From: Bradyrhizobium algeriense
Lineage (GTDB): Bacteria; Pseudomonadota; Alphaproteobacteria; Rhizobiales; Xanthobacteraceae
Direction: 5' to 3'
Length of the DNA: 64,000 bases
NCBI RefSeq assembly: GCF_036924595.1
Contig: NZ_JAZHRV010000001.1
Location: forward strand, 2,852,001-2,916,000
Shown here: piece after piece, positions 8,224 to 17,411 of the stretch
How the letters are laid out: the number at the start of each line of letters is the position of its first letter
Position numbering within the stretch: the first letter of the stretch is position 1
Notes under the pieces: model-generated
Told to the model about the DNA's origin: nothing
Database searches by the model: none
What the model saw: only the letters and a program-made list of their open reading frames with translations
Position numbers and translations under genes: made by a program

Positions 8224-8660
8224 GTGGCGGCCGGAGGAACCTGAATGACGGAGAAGAACAAACCGAGCTGGCGAATGGCGTTGGCGAAGCTTTCGTAGTT
8301 CACGGGCTTGGTAATGTAGACATTGCACCCGAGGTCGTAACAGCGCTTGATCTCGTGAGAATCGTCGGTCGTGGTCAGCACCACCACCGGCGTGGTCTTG
8401 AGATATTTGTTTTCCTTGACCCGCTTCAGAATGTCGATGCCGGTCGTGTCGGGTAAATTGAGGTCGAGCAGGATGAGGAGCGCGCTGCCCTTGTGGTCGA
8501 GACCCGTCCCGTCTTTGCCAAACAGGTAGTTCAGCGCGGCTGTACCGCTGGTGAACGGCATTATCTCATTGTTGACACCGGATCGGCGGATATTTCGCTC
8601 GATCAGGCGGGCATGGCCCTCATCGTCCTCGATCATGATGATGGTGACTGGATTACTCAT
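8220..8660 (-). CDS. Single-domain response regulator (Rcp1-like)
   Basis: A 146-residue stand-alone receiver, close to the cyanobacterial Rcp1 type that partners phytochrome-class or membrane kinases. The acidic pair is D12 D13, the phosphorylated residue is D66 in LLDLNLPDTTG, the T/S switch lies in VVLTTTDD and the conserved K118 in YITKPV. There is no output domain. It overlaps its neighbours by four bases on each side (ATGA at both junctions), placing it as the middle relay between the CHASE3 kinase and the REC-HisKA_2 protein. The simplest reading is phosphoryl transfer from the membrane kinase to this protein and onward. Confidence 0.93.
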   Translation of the reverse strand: MSNPVTIIMIEDDEGHARLIERNIRRSGVNNEIMPFTSGTAALNYLFGKDGTGLDHKGSALLILLDLNLPDTTGIDILKRVKENKYLKTTPVVVLTTTDDSHEIKRCYDLGCNVYITKPVNYESFANAIRQLGLFFSVIQVPPAAT

Positions 8661-10189
8661 GTCCGTGTGTTCCGGTTACCGACTGGCCAATTGATAGGCA
8701 GTGTAATCGTGAATGTGCTGCCTTGGTGAAGTTCCGACGCGACTGACATGGTACCTCCCAGGCGGCGCACCAAGGCGCGGACATGGGCAAGGCCGATGCC
8801 CTGTCCGGGCCTGTCCTGGGTTCCCGCGCGGCGGAACAATTCGAAAATGCGCTGATGGTCCTTGGGATCGATGCCGCGCCCATTATCCGAGATCTCGAAA
8901 ATCGCAAAGCCGAGCTTGGTGCGGCCACGCACCCTGATTTCGCCGGGGACTCCGGTCTTGAGGTATTTGAGTGCATTGTCGATCAGATTGGAGAAGATCT
9001 GCTCCAGCGCAAGGCGATCGCTGACGATATTCGGCAGCGCGTCGATCCGGATCTCGGCCTGGGCTTCCGCGGCCTGATGCGCCACAGTCGCCACGATGCC
9101 GTCTATCAGGTCCCTGGTATCGATCCAGACCGGCTCGAACTCGCGCCGCCCCTCGCGGGTGAGGCTCAGGATCGCCGATATCAGCCGGTCCATCTTGCCG
9201 ATCGACGACTTGATGAAGGCGAGCGCCTCGGAGAAATCTTCCGAGAGCTGCTTGTCGGAGCCCTCGAGCACGGGTTCGGCGGTATCGGTGGCGTTTTCCG
9301 GGGCAGGCTGCGCAGCGGACTGCTCGCGGGAAAGCGCTGCGATCCGTTTGAAGATGTCGCCGCGCAATTCCTCCAGCTCGCTGGTGAAGCCCATGATGTT
9401 CACCAGCGGCGAGCGCAGATCGTGGCTGACGATGTAGGCGAACCGCTGGATCTCATCATTGGCTTCGCGCAGGTCCGCGGTACGCTCGTCGATCGTGGCC
9501 TCGAGGTTGAGATGACTGTCGCGCAGTCTGGCGTCGGCCTGGTCGCGCGCGTGCGATGAACGTCGGACCAGGAAGATAGCGATGCCGGCCAGCACGACGA
9601 CTAGGCCCGAGCCGATGCCGGTGATCGAGGCTGCCAGCGTCTGGCTGCGATCGGCGTTGGTCGTGCGCTCCACAAACAGACGGTCTTCCTCCGTCCGCAT
9701 CCGCAGCGCGAGATCCTCGATATGTTTCATGGTGTCGCGCCCGATGCCCTCGCGGACGATCTTGGCGGCGTCGCTCATGCGCTTCGACCGGGCTAGTTCG
9801 TTCGTCGTGCGGAATTCCTCGATCCGCTGGTTGTAGAGCGGCATGATCTCGTTGATGAGCCGCCTTTGAACCGGATTGTCGGTGATGAGCTGGCTCAACT
9901 TCGTCAGCGCCGGCGTCAGTTCGGATAGGGCTTGCTCAAAATCGGTCTGGAAATCCGGCCGCAATGTCGCGAGGTAGCCGCGCTGTGCGCTTTCGGCCCG
10001 CCGCAACTGCAGTTGGACGAGCGATATCTGGTTTTCAACCTCAAGGGTGCGCAGAACCTTGCGCGCGTCCTCGCGCGCCTTGTTCACCAGATGGACCGAA
10101 CCGGCGCTGATCGCGGTCAACACCAGGAGCCCCGCCGCAAGCAGCAGGATGTGCCCCATGGCGCGCTTGCGCTGGGCATTAGCGGTCAC
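8657..10189 (-). CDS. CHASE3-domain membrane sensor histidine kinase
   Basis: A 510-residue inner-membrane kinase. TM1 is at about 12-33 and TM2 at 187-208; they enclose a helical periplasmic CHASE3 sensor (VQLQLRRAESAQRGYLAT at 58-75 is its hallmark). A coiled coil leads to a HisKA domain with H257 in FAYIVSHDLRSPLVNIMGF. About 60 residues of low-complexity Ala/Glu insertion follow, then an ATPase domain with NLIDNALKYL, DNGRGID and GQGIGLAHVRALV. The arrangement matches kinases found with Rcp1-like receivers. It starts at ATG 10189 and is first in the three-gene operon. The expected signal is some membrane or redox stress; the ligand is not identifiable. Confidence 0.92.
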   Translation of the reverse strand: MTANAQRKRAMGHILLLAAGLLVLTAISAGSVHLVNKAREDARKVLRTLEVENQISLVQLQLRRAESAQRGYLATLRPDFQTDFEQALSELTPALTKLSQLITDNPVQRRLINEIMPLYNQRIEEFRTTNELARSKRMSDAAKIVREGIGRDTMKHIEDLALRMRTEEDRLFVERTTNADRSQTLAASITGIGSGLVVVLAGIAIFLVRRSSHARDQADARLRDSHLNLEATIDERTADLREANDEIQRFAYIVSHDLRSPLVNIMGFTSELEELRGDIFKRIAALSREQSAAQPAPENATDTAEPVLEGSDKQLSEDFSEALAFIKSSIGKMDRLISAILSLTREGRREFEPVWIDTRDLIDGIVATVAHQAAEAQAEIRIDALPNIVSDRLALEQIFSNLIDNALKYLKTGVPGEIRVRGRTKLGFAIFEISDNGRGIDPKDHQRIFELFRRAGTQDRPGQGIGLAHVRALVRRLGGTMSVASELHQGSTFTITLPINWPVGNRNTRT

Positions 10190-10246
10190 GGTGATCTCTC
10201 GTCATGAACAACGGAACAAGCGCCCCTGACACCCCCTTTGCACTCC

Positions 10247-10272
10247 AACGTGCGATGGAACCCGACGGTTCC
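10247..10272 (-). promoter_or_regulatory. Candidate EcfG (general stress sigma) promoter for the kinase operon
   Basis: On the minus strand GGAAC (complement of 10268-10272) is followed after 17 bases by CGTT (complement of 10247-10250). That matches the alphaproteobacterial EcfG consensus GGAAC-N16/17-CGTT. It lies about 60 bases before the kinase start at 10189. The GGAAC is also one arm of a 7-base dyad at 10255-10274. Based on consensus match only. Confidence 0.55.
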
Positions 10273-10305
10273 ATGCGCTGTCGAATATTTCAGGTGGTTT
10301 TTCGC

Positions 10306-11664
10306 TCAGGTCTTGCCGTCCAGCGGCTGGCCGGCAAGGTACTGCTCGAGCCAGTGGATGTGGTAGTCGCCGTTGATGATGTCGGCCTCCCGGACCAGAG
10401 CCCGGAACAGCGGCAGGGTGGTTTCGATGCCGTCGACCACCATCTCGTCGAGCGCCCGGCGCAGCCGCATCAGGCATTCGGCGCGGGTCTTGCCGTGCAC
10501 GATCAGCTTGCCGACCAGCGAATCATAATAAGGCGGAATGACGTAGCCCTGATAAACGGCGGAATCGATCCGCACGCCGAGCCCGCCGGGCGGGTGGAAT
10601 TGCGTGATCCTGCCGGGCGACGGGCGGAAGGTCTGCGGGTTTTCCGCATTGACGCGGCATTCGATGGCATGCCCGATGATGGCGATCTCTTCCTGCTTCG
10701 CGGGCAGGTCGCCGCCGGCGGCGATGCGGATCTGCTCCAGCACGAGGTCGATGTCGGTGATGCTCTCGGTGACGGGATGCTCGACCTGGATACGGGTGTT
10801 CATCTCGATGAAGTAGAATTCGCCATCCTCATAGAGAAATTCGATGGTGCCGACGCCGAGATATTTCATGTCCCGCATCGCCTTGGCGCAGGTCTCGCCG
10901 ATCCTGGCGCGGGCGGCGGCGGCGAGAACCGGTGAGGGGCCTTCTTCCCAGACCTTCTGGTGACGGCGCTGCAGCGAGCAGTCGCGCTCGCCGAGATGGA
11001 TCGCGCCGCCGCGGCCGTCGCCGAGAATCTGGATCTCGATGTGGCGCGGCTTCTGCAGGTATTTTTCGAGATAGACTGAGGCGTCGCCGAAGGCCGATTT
11101 GGCCTCGTTGGATGCGGTCGACAGCGCCATCATCAAATCGTCGGCGGAGTGCGCCACCTTCATGCCGCGTCCGCCGCCGCCGGCGGCCGCCTTCACCAGC
11201 ACGGGGAAGCCGATCGCCTTGCCGATCGCGAGGGCGTCGTCGTCGGGCGAGACCGCGCCATCGGAGCCCGGAACGACGGGGATGCCGAGCCGCTTGGCGG
11301 TCTTCTTGGCTTCGATCTTGTCGCCCATCAGGCGGATGTGCTCGGCCTTCGGGCCGATGAAATGCAGATTGTGCTCGGCGAGGATTTCGGCGAAGCGGGC
11401 GTTCTCCGACAGGAAGCCGTAACCGGGATGCACCGCGTCCGCACCGGTGATCTCACAGGCCGCGAGGAGTGCGGGGACGTTGAGATAGGAGTCTTTCGAC
11501 GGCGGCGGGCCGATACAGACGCTCTCGTCGGCGAGCCGCACATGCATGGCATCGGCGTCGGCGGTCGAATGCACGGCAACGGTGTTGATGCCGAGTTCCT
11601 TGCACGCGCGCAGCACGCGGAGCGCGATCTCGCCGCGATTGGCTATGAGAATCTTATCGAACAT
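10306..11664 (-). CDS. accC: Acetyl-CoA carboxylase, biotin carboxylase subunit
   Basis: A 452-residue biotin carboxylase, full length, catalysing ATP-dependent carboxylation of the biotin on AccB as the first half of malonyl-CoA synthesis. The N-terminal domain begins [25 protein letters not shown]; the ATP-grasp glycine loop [30 protein letters not shown], the [16 protein letters not shown] block and [16 protein letters not shown] with the catalytic Arg are all present. It starts at ATG 11664, 23 bases after accB, and the two are evidently one transcript with aroQ. Nothing unusual is seen. Confidence 0.98.
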   Translation of the reverse strand: MFDKILIANRGEIALRVLRACKELGINTVAVHSTADADAMHVRLADESVCIGPPPSKDSYLNVPALLAACEITGADAVHPGYGFLSENARFAEILAEHNLHFIGPKAEHIRLMGDKIEAKKTAKRLGIPVVPGSDGAVSPDDDALAIGKAIGFPVLVKAAAGGGGRGMKVAHSADDLMMALSTASNEAKSAFGDASVYLEKYLQKPRHIEIQILGDGRGGAIHLGERDCSLQRRHQKVWEEGPSPVLAAAARARIGETCAKAMRDMKYLGVGTIEFLYEDGEFYFIEMNTRIQVEHPVTESITDIDLVLEQIRIAAGGDLPAKQEEIAIIGHAIECRVNAENPQTFRPSPGRITQFHPPGGLGVRIDSAVYQGYVIPPYYDSLVGKLIVHGKTRAECLMRLRRALDEMVVDGIETTLPLFRALVREADIINGDYHIHWLEQYLAGQPLDGKT

Positions 11665-11687
11665 CGCAGCGCCTGACGTTGACGAAC

Positions 11688-12179
11688 TTATTCAATGATC
11701 ACGAGCGGCTCGCCGAATTCGACCGGCTGGCCGTCCTCGACGAGAATCTGCGTCACCGTGCCCGCGCGCGGCGACGGGATCTGGTTCATCGTCTTCATCG
11801 CTTCGATGATCAGCAGCGTTTGACCGGCCGATACCTTGCTGCCGACGTCGATGAACGGCTTGGCGCCGGGCTCGGGCGCCCAATAAGCGGTACCGACCAT
11901 CGGCGAGGGGACCACGCCCGGATGCTTGGCCAGATCGGCACCCGCCGCGGGGATGGCTGCCGCGGCAGCAACCGCCGCCGGCTGGAAGCCCGCCGGCATC
12001 GCCGCCGATACGGTGATGTTGCGCGCGACCCGCAGCCGCAAGCCGGCGCGCTCGATCTCGATCTCGGTCAGGCTGGTCTCGTCCAGCAACAGCGCGAGTT
12101 CGCGAATGAGCGCGCTGTCGTCGCTCTGCAGATTTGCGGCTGATTTGTCCGCTGACTTGTTGTCGGGCTGGCGGGCCAT
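11688..12179 (-). CDS. accB: Acetyl-CoA carboxylase, biotin carboxyl carrier protein
   Basis: A 163-residue BCCP that carries biotin between the AccC carboxylase and the AccAD transferase. The N-terminal helix region (1-60) and an Ala/Pro-rich mobile linker (about 62-95) precede the biotinyl domain. The biotin attachment motif is EAMKTMN with K129; the usual second Met is Thr here, a common variation. The thumb region [12 protein letters not shown] is present. The ATG at 12179 follows the aroQ stop by 78 bases. It is transcribed with accC, the normal bacterial accBC arrangement. Confidence 0.97.
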   Translation of the reverse strand: MARQPDNKSADKSAANLQSDDSALIRELALLLDETSLTEIEIERAGLRLRVARNITVSAAMPAGFQPAAVAAAAAIPAAGADLAKHPGVVPSPMVGTAYWAPEPGAKPFIDVGSKVSAGQTLLIIEAMKTMNQIPSPRAGTVTQILVEDGQPVEFGEPLVIIE

Positions 12180-12257
12180 GCTCTTGATCCGGAATTCTCG
12201 ATGTGGGTGACGGTTGAAGCGTCAGGCTTGGGGGCGTTCGACGTCAGGTTTTTGAAG

Positions 12258-12725
12258 TCAGGTTTTGGCCCTGGCGCCGAGTTTGGCGGCAAGGCCATTG
12301 ATTGCGAGGCGGTAGCCATCGATGCCGAAGCCGCAGAGCGATGCAAAGGCAGCCATGGCCGTGTAGGAGTGATGACGGAAGCTCTCGCGGGCGTGGATGT
12401 TGCTGATATGCACTTCCACCGTCGGGATTTTCACCGCGACCAGCGCGTCATGCAACGCGATCGAGGTGTGCGAATAGCCGCCGGCGTTGATGATGATGCC
12501 GACCACCTTCTTGGCATGCGCCTCGTGGATGAAATCGATCAACTCGCCTTCGCGGTTGGATTGCCGACAATCGGCCTTCAGGCCGAATTGCGCTGCGGTT
12601 TCCACGCAAAGCTTTTCGACATCGGCGAGCGATGCATGTCCATACTTCTCCGGCTCCCGTATCCCCAACATGTTGAGGTTCGGGCCGTTGAGCACATAGA
12701 TCGTCGCGGCAGAGGCTTGGGCCAT
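12258..12725 (-). CDS. aroQ: Type II 3-dehydroquinate dehydratase
   Basis: A 155-residue dodecameric-type dehydroquinase that converts 3-dehydroquinate to 3-dehydroshikimate in the shikimate pathway. The active-site loop [18 protein letters not shown] with catalytic Tyr28, [16 protein letters not shown] and [17 protein letters not shown] with catalytic His106 are all intact. It starts at ATG 12725 and leads the aroQ-accB-accC operon, a gene order shared by Rhodopseudomonas and Bradyrhizobium as I recall. Confidence 0.97.
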   Translation of the reverse strand: MAQASAATIYVLNGPNLNMLGIREPEKYGHASLADVEKLCVETAAQFGLKADCRQSNREGELIDFIHEAHAKKVVGIIINAGGYSHTSIALHDALVAVKIPTVEVHISNIHARESFRHHSYTAMAAFASLCGFGIDGYRLAINGLAAKLGARAKT

Positions 12726-13027
12726 CCAATTTCCAGCAAAGGGGGCGGGCAGGTCGCGGGGTTATAGGTAACAACGGGGCCAAGGGGAAGCCTCTAGGCC
12801 GCTCTGTATCCCTTTCAAAAGCCTCATCCTGTTCATAAAAAGGCGTACAGAACCTGCTGAAATTGTTCCGTTAACCAATGTTAGGAGAACCGGCACCGTA
12901 ACCGGGCAGCCGGATCACCCCACATTACCACCGGCTCTGGCCTCCCAGGCTTTCGGCGAGGTCACTGCGGAAATTGTGCTGCCCGAGATGCAGCACCTCG
13001 CATTGCAGATCGGACCGCGCGCCCGGC
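12726..13027. other. Intergenic gap upstream of aroQ
   Basis: About 300 bases between the start of aroQ and the end of the exported-protein gene at 13028. It should contain the aroQ-accBC promoter. An A-rich stretch, TTCATAAAAAGG, and TTAACCAATGTTAG near 12870 stand out, but no complete promoter, terminator hairpin or small gene is convincing. Confidence 0.5.
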
Positions 13028-13657
13028 CTACTTAGGTTGCTGGTTGTCGGTCGGCTTGTTCGCTGGCGGCGTGAGCCTGATTGCGGGCGCGGGCTTTGCT
13101 GATGCAGCCTGCTTGGCGTGGTTCGGAGGAGGGGGCCTCTGCGCAATCGGCGACGAGGACGGCTCAGGCGCGGCGGGTGCGGACGATCCGACGCCGACGG
13201 AGATGCCGAACAGCCGCCACTGCCCGTTCACCGGCGCGAACGACAGGTCGAAATTGACCTGGGTCGGCGCTGATGGAAAGAAGCCTGCCATGCGCATCAG
13301 GCCGTTGGCTTCGATCTGCGGCAGCAGATTGAGTTGCGGATCAATCACAGCGACGCCTGAGAGATCGAGGTTGTCGCTGCGCAGCTTGGCGAAGATTTCG
13401 CCAAGCCGCGCCGCGGTGTTAGATTGAAAGCCGGGCGCGCCGATATCGCGCAGTACTGTATAGTTGCCGGTCTTGTTGGCCTGGTCGAGCGCGAGCAGCG
13501 TCGATCGGACCAGAATCAGCACGCCGTTGCGGTCAATCGGCGCCGGTTTCGGCGCCGCCGCGGGCGAGGGCGCCTGCGCGTGGCTAGCAGAAGCCGTTGC
13601 GGCCATGACAGCCGCAAACATCAGAGCTCGCCAGCCACGTCGCTCTCCCGTTACCAC
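13028..13657 (-). CDS. Exported hypothetical protein with proline-rich tail
   Basis: A 209-residue protein I do not recognise by name. Residues 1-28 look like a Sec signal ending in SHAQA. A short Pro/Ala stretch, then a folded core at about 40-160 (NGVLILVRSTLLALDQANKTGNYTVL, ARLGEIFAKLRSDNLDLS, VNFDLSFAPVNGQWRLFGISV) reads like a small alpha/beta domain of the NTF2-like or DUF4864 kind. The tail from 160 is rich in Pro, Ala and Lys, as in wall-associated proteins. It lies 8 bases after the YadA-like gene in the same direction, so the two are likely co-transcribed. A helper or periplasmic partner of the adhesin is possible but unproven. Confidence 0.75.
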   Translation of the reverse strand: MVTGERRGWRALMFAAVMAATASASHAQAPSPAAAPKPAPIDRNGVLILVRSTLLALDQANKTGNYTVLRDIGAPGFQSNTAARLGEIFAKLRSDNLDLSGVAVIDPQLNLLPQIEANGLMRMAGFFPSAPTQVNFDLSFAPVNGQWRLFGISVGVGSSAPAAPEPSSSPIAQRPPPPNHAKQAASAKPAPAIRLTPPANKPTDNQQPK

Positions 13658-13664
13658 CCTATCG

Positions 13665-15056
13665 TCACCATGCGACGGTCATGCCGGCCCGTCCGCCGAC
13701 GCCGCCCTGTGCGAAGCCGGCGGCGACGCCGCCATTGAGCACCACATATTGGTTCAAGCGCATCTGCGCTCCAAGGCTCATGGCATTCTGGCCGCGGAAG
13801 GTGCCCCAGTTGGTCGAGATCGCGAACTTCTTGTCCGACGGCAGCGCGGAGCCGCCCATGGCGATGGCAATCGCCGTTCCCTCAAAGGCTTGCCGCATCT
13901 GCGTCTGCAACGTCGCGACGTTGGATTGCAGCAGGGAGATATCCTGGCCGCTGAAACCTGCCGCGGCGAGATTGCCGTTGGCGTCGGTGGTCACGAGCGA
14001 GGTCGGGCCGGATTGAGCAGCAAGGCTTGCCGCCGAGGTGATGCCGGACATTCGGTAGGTGTTCGATCCTGTGCCGATCGAGACCTGGTTCGCCGCTGAC
14101 GTCGTAGCGCCAGTGCCGATCGCAGTCGAATTGGCGAATGTCGCCGTGGCATTGGTGCCAAGGGCGGCGGAATTCGTGCCGGTCGCGACCGTGCCGTCGC
14201 CGAAGGCGGCGCCACCATTCGCAGCCGACGCCCCAGCGCCGACCGCGATCGAACCGGTTGCGATCGCACCGTTACCGATCGCAATCGAATTGACGCCGCT
14301 GGCGGTGGAATTTTGGCCGACCGCGACCGCGCCGGTCGCAGTTGCCTGCGCGTTGGCACCGACTGCGGTGGCGCCTATCGCGCTTGCTGTGCTCGCTTGG
14401 CCAATGGCGGTGGTGGCATCGCCGGTGGCATTGCTGCTCTGGCCGAACGCGCTCGCGGTCGCGCCGTTCGCGTTAGCGTTCTGGCCCGTGGCGGTCGCTT
14501 GCAAGCCACTCGCGGTGCTGAACTGACCTGTCGCGGTCGCGCCGCCGCCGTTCGCGGTGCTGAACTGACCTATCGCGGTCGCGGCAAGGCCGTTCGCGGT
14601 GCTGTTCTGGCCCGTAGCGGTCGCGTTGGTGCCGTTCGCGAGGCTGCTTTGGCCCGTCGCGGTCGCGTTTTGGCCGATCGCATCGCTGGCCACCCCCGTC
14701 GCGGTCGCGTTGCCGCCGTTCGCGTTGCTGCCCCCGCCGGTCGCGGTAGCGTAAGTACCGTTCGCGATACTGGCTTGGCCGGTCGCGGTCGCGCCGTCGC
14801 CGGTCGCTACCGCGCCATCGCCAGAAGCGTAGGCTTGTATGCCGGTAGCTGTCCCTCCGTTGAGAGATTGCTGGCCCATCGCCGGAACGGCCCAGAGGGT
14901 TGCTGCTGCGATTGAAACGCTGGCGGCCAGCGCCAGCCCTCGCAATGTCTCGCCGGATATGACAAGCAGCCGCGCCTGGAGGCCGTGTGGGTGAAACACG
15001 TCGGAGGCGTGTGCTGTGGCCAAATCCGCCGCGCCCGCTCTTGGAAAACTTGTCAT
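13665..15056 (-). CDS. YadA-like trimeric autotransporter adhesin
   Basis: A 463-residue outer-membrane adhesin. Residues 1-61 form an unusually long signal region ending in AVPAMGQ. Residues 66-330 are head-domain repeats of about 14 residues (pattern NATATGQxSxANG). A neck motif around ANQVSIGTGSNTYRMSGI (323-340) follows, then a short coiled coil (QDISLLQSNVATLQTQM, 371-387). The C-terminal YadA anchor runs to the last residue, AGMTVAW, with alternating hydrophobic strands that make four strands per subunit. It should form a trimeric surface fibre for attachment. It is divergent from a LuxR-type gene across a 303-base gap. Head repeats are Ala/Thr/Gly-rich and low in complexity; length could vary between strains. 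Confidence 0.9.
   Translation of the reverse strand: MTSFPRAGAADLATAHASDVFHPHGLQARLLVISGETLRGLALAASVSIAAATLWAVPAMGQQSLNGGTATGIQAYASGDGAVATGDGATATGQASIANGTYATATGGGSNANGGNATATGVASDAIGQNATATGQSSLANGTNATATGQNSTANGLAATAIGQFSTANGGGATATGQFSTASGLQATATGQNANANGATASAFGQSSNATGDATTAIGQASTASAIGATAVGANAQATATGAVAVGQNSTASGVNSIAIGNGAIATGSIAVGAGASAANGGAAFGDGTVATGTNSAALGTNATATFANSTAIGTGATTSAANQVSIGTGSNTYRMSGITSAASLAAQSGPTSLVTTDANGNLAAAGFSGQDISLLQSNVATLQTQMRQAFEGTAIAIAMGGSALPSDKKFAISTNWGTFRGQNAMSLGAQMRLNQYVVLNGGVAAGFAQGGVGGRAGMTVAW
14259..14855 (-). repeat. Tandem degenerate 42-base repeats coding for adhesin head
   Basis: Direct repeats of about 42 bases (14 codons) inside the autotransporter gene, each encoding a variant of AxATGQxSxANG. 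At least ten units are recognisable by eye, and several neighbouring units share long identical stretches. They are coding and in frame. Confidence 0.8.
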
Positions 15057-15359
15057 CGCCGGCCTTTCTGATCGCTGACCGGTGAAATGACCGTTTGGTG
15101 AACGTCAGACATGCAAGCTCCCACGGCAGACGGCGCGATTCCTGTTACTTCGATCTGCCGTGAAGCGACCTTGGCCCAAGCCATGCAGTGGCCGCATCTG
15201 ACGAACGTCAGAGGCATCGAACCAAACGGAAGCATTTTGCGCTGAATGTTGCCGAGTGAGACTTCGTGGCAACAGAATCGTGCTTGATGCCCATAGTCGA
15301 GCCTTGCGGCCGGGGCGGTACATAGGCCAGACTTCACGCACAACTTGGGGTAGGGGCTG
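15057..15359. other. Divergent intergenic region between adhesin and LuxR-type regulator
   Basis: A 303-base gap with promoters for both genes expected. Weak dyads such as CATCTGACGAACGTCAGA near 15195-15212 and GAACGTCAGACATG near 15099-15112 share a GAACGTCAGA core in the same orientation, so they could be paired binding sites. No small gene or RNA is evident. Confidence 0.4.
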
Positions 15360-16499
15360 ATGTCTGGCGATGGGCTATCCGGCGAGGACAGGGTGCTGGA
15401 CCTTGTCGGATCCATCTATGATGCAGCGCTCGACGCGCAGCTCTGGCCGGGTGTCCTCAACAGAATTGGCGATGCTGTTGGCGGGCCGCAGGTGGTGTTT
15501 GGATTTTACGACCCGGCGAACGGGATCGTGAGCATGCACGCGCCGCGCACCGATCCGGACATCTTGCGCAGCTTTGACGAATGGACGCCGGATATTCCGG
15601 CCTTGCCGTGCACTGGAAACTATCGGCCCGGCGAGGTCTTTACCGGTGCGGACGTCATCTCGCGGGACGAGTTTACCAGCACGGCCTTCTATAACGAATT
15701 GTGGCGGCCGGGCGGTTTCAGCGCCGATCCCTTGGTCACCAACCTGTTTGCCGATAGCGCAGCCTCCGGGCACATTGCGAGCCACGGACTGCTGAACCGG
15801 TCGCCATTCGACGGTAGCCAGAAACGCTTGTTCGCGGCGCTGGCGCAGCATCTCGTTCGCGCGGTCGCGCTGCAGCGCCGTGTGTATCATCTGACGATCG
15901 CAAATGAGCGTGCGCTAACCGGCCTAGACGGATTGCAACAGGGTTTTCTGCTCGTCGACGCGGAGGCGCGGCCGCTGTTCGTCAATCGCGCGGCCCGTGC
16001 GCTGCTCGATAGTCGCGATGGCCTGCGGCTCGAAGCCGACGCCTTGTCCGCATCCGATGCCGACGGCGGGCGGACATTGCGTCGGCTGATCAAGTCATGC
16101 GCTGGCGATGCCAGTGCTGTAACCGGTTCTGGCGGCGACGTCGCGCTGCCGCGAGGAGCGGAGCGGTCGCCGCTCGATGTTGTCGTGACGCCGGTAAAGC
16201 AGGAAGCGGCGAAGGCCATCATCCCCTGGACTTTCTCGCAACGTGCAGTCGCGATCGTGCTCGTCTCAGATCCCGAACGGGAGATACAGGTGCGCGTCGA
16301 AGGCTTACGCCAACGGTTCGGTTTTACGCCGGCAGAGGCAGCGTTCGCGCTTGAGATCGTCAAGGGCGATGGCCGCCAGGCTGCCGCTGACAGACTTGGC
16401 ATCACCGTCGGGACGGCGCGCAGCCATTTGTCCAGTATCTTTGACAAGACAGGTTCGCGTCGCCAGGCCGAACTGGTGCGGCTGCTTCTGCAGAAGTGA
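15360..16499 (+). CDS. LuxR-type helix-turn-helix transcriptional regulator
   Basis: A 379-residue regulator with a long N-terminal sensing part and a C-terminal LuxR/GerE-like helix-turn-helix. Residues 1-200 match the GAF/PAS-like region seen in many Bradyrhizobium regulators (LVGSIYDAALDAQLWPGVLNRIGDAVGG is the typical opening). A PAS-like segment with GLQQGFLLVDAEARPLFVNRAAR is at about 192-215. The HTH is at about 315-378: FGFTPAEAAFALEIVKGDGRQ, then ADRLGITVGTARSHLSSIF as the recognition helix. ATG 15360 has a GGGGTAGGGG run upstream. Divergent placement suggests it controls the YadA-like gene; not proven. Confidence 0.87.
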   Translation: MSGDGLSGEDRVLDLVGSIYDAALDAQLWPGVLNRIGDAVGGPQVVFGFYDPANGIVSMHAPRTDPDILRSFDEWTPDIPALPCTGNYRPGEVFTGADVISRDEFTSTAFYNELWRPGGFSADPLVTNLFADSAASGHIASHGLLNRSPFDGSQKRLFAALAQHLVRAVALQRRVYHLTIANERALTGLDGLQQGFLLVDAEARPLFVNRAARALLDSRDGLRLEADALSASDADGGRTLRRLIKSCAGDASAVTGSGGDVALPRGAERSPLDVVVTPVKQEAAKAIIPWTFSQRAVAIVLVSDPEREIQVRVEGLRQRFGFTPAEAAFALEIVKGDGRQAAADRLGITVGTARSHLSSIFDKTGSRRQAELVRLLLQK

Positions 16500-16539
16500 A
16501 GCGAAGCCGGGTATCTTGTTGAGTGGAGCCAAGGCGGAC

Positions 16540-16566
16540 AAAAAAAGGCGGGCATTTCTGCCCGCC
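16540..16566 (-). terminator. Rho-independent terminator of the DUF1236 gene
   Basis: On the minus strand an 8-base stem GGCGGGCA / TGCCCGCC with a GAAA loop is followed by seven T. It begins 23 bases past the stop at 16590. It could also lie at the end of the converging regulator gene, but only the minus strand has the T run. Confidence 0.85.
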
Positions 16567-16589
16567 CTGATACTGCGAAGATACCACTG

Positions 16590-17372
16590 TTAGGCTTCCA
16601 GAATAGCCACGATCTCGAAGGTGTTCGGATCCACGATCACGATCTGCTCCTTGACGAGGATGAACTTATACCTGCGCCATTCCGGATAGATCGTCACCAC
16701 GCGCTCCGGCAACGTATGGAAGACCACGTCGCGCGGTACGCGGGTGCCGACCGAAATCGAGAAGTTCACGTTCGTCACCGGCGCGACGCGCTGCTCCTTG
16801 ATTACGCTGGTGATCTGGGTGCGCTGCTCGGTCGAGAGCTTGCCGGCCGCGCCGGCCTGACCCGTCGTGGTCGTGCTTTGGCCCGCGGCTCCGCCCTGCG
16901 TCTGAGTCTGCATGCGATCTTCCTTGCCCTGGGCCTTCTGGTCCTTCTGCGGCATGGTCTGGTCGCGGCCCGGGGTCTGGTCACGCTCACGCTGCTGGGT
17001 CGTGCTTTGATCACGCTGCATCGTGCCCTGGCCCGTCGTCTGACCCTTCTGTTCGCCCTTCATGCCGCCGCGGTCCTCCTTGCCTTCGGCCTTCATGTCC
17101 TTGCCGCCCTTCATTTTGTCGTCGGCGCGCTGGTTCTTTTCAGCGCCCGTCGACTTCTCGGATTCCGCACCCTTCATACCCGTCGTGCCGCCGCTATCGC
17201 GCTGCATCGTGCCGCCCGACGCACCACCACCGCGATCGGAGGGCGCGCTCTGTTGCGTCGCGGAACCTGGTGACCCTGCGTCACGGCCCATTCCGGTACC
17301 CTGCGCATTCGCAAAGCCGGTTCCGGCGATCAGGGCCGCTGTCGCGACCGAAATCAAAAAGCGATTAGTCAT
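16590..17372 (-). CDS. DUF1236 domain exported protein, Gln/Gly-rich
   Basis: A 260-residue secreted or periplasmic protein. Residues 1-23 are a signal peptide (FLISVATAALIAGTGFANAQ). Residues 25-190 are low complexity, rich in Gln, Gly, Lys, Asp and Thr, and hydrophilic like a stress-type disordered protein. The C-terminal 70 residues are the DUF1236 domain (VNFSISVGTRVPRDVVFHTLP, then IYPEWRRYKFILVKEQIVIVDPNTFEIVAIL). The ATG at 17372 has TGAGGAGA upstream; a longer reading lacks a ribosome site. An EcfG-type promoter match lies just upstream (17412-17436), fitting stress induction. The function of DUF1236 is unknown to me. Confidence 0.88.
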   Translation of the reverse strand: MTNRFLISVATAALIAGTGFANAQGTGMGRDAGSPGSATQQSAPSDRGGGASGGTMQRDSGGTTGMKGAESEKSTGAEKNQRADDKMKGGKDMKAEGKEDRGGMKGEQKGQTTGQGTMQRDQSTTQQRERDQTPGRDQTMPQKDQKAQGKEDRMQTQTQGGAAGQSTTTTGQAGAAGKLSTEQRTQITSVIKEQRVAPVTNVNFSISVGTRVPRDVVFHTLPERVVTIYPEWRRYKFILVKEQIVIVDPNTFEIVAILEA

Positions 17373-17411
17373 CGAATGTCTCCTCACGTGTTCTGCATTG
17401 CCCACGCCAAC

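Noticed and set aside
10255..10274. Hairpin ATGGAAC/GTTCCAT as terminator of the kinase or accC operon
   Set aside because: Only 7-base arms and no T run; it coincides with the -35 element of the EcfG-like promoter.
14259..14855. Tandem repeats considered as a CRISPR array
   Set aside because: Units are coding, in frame and contiguous, with no unique spacers or cas genes.
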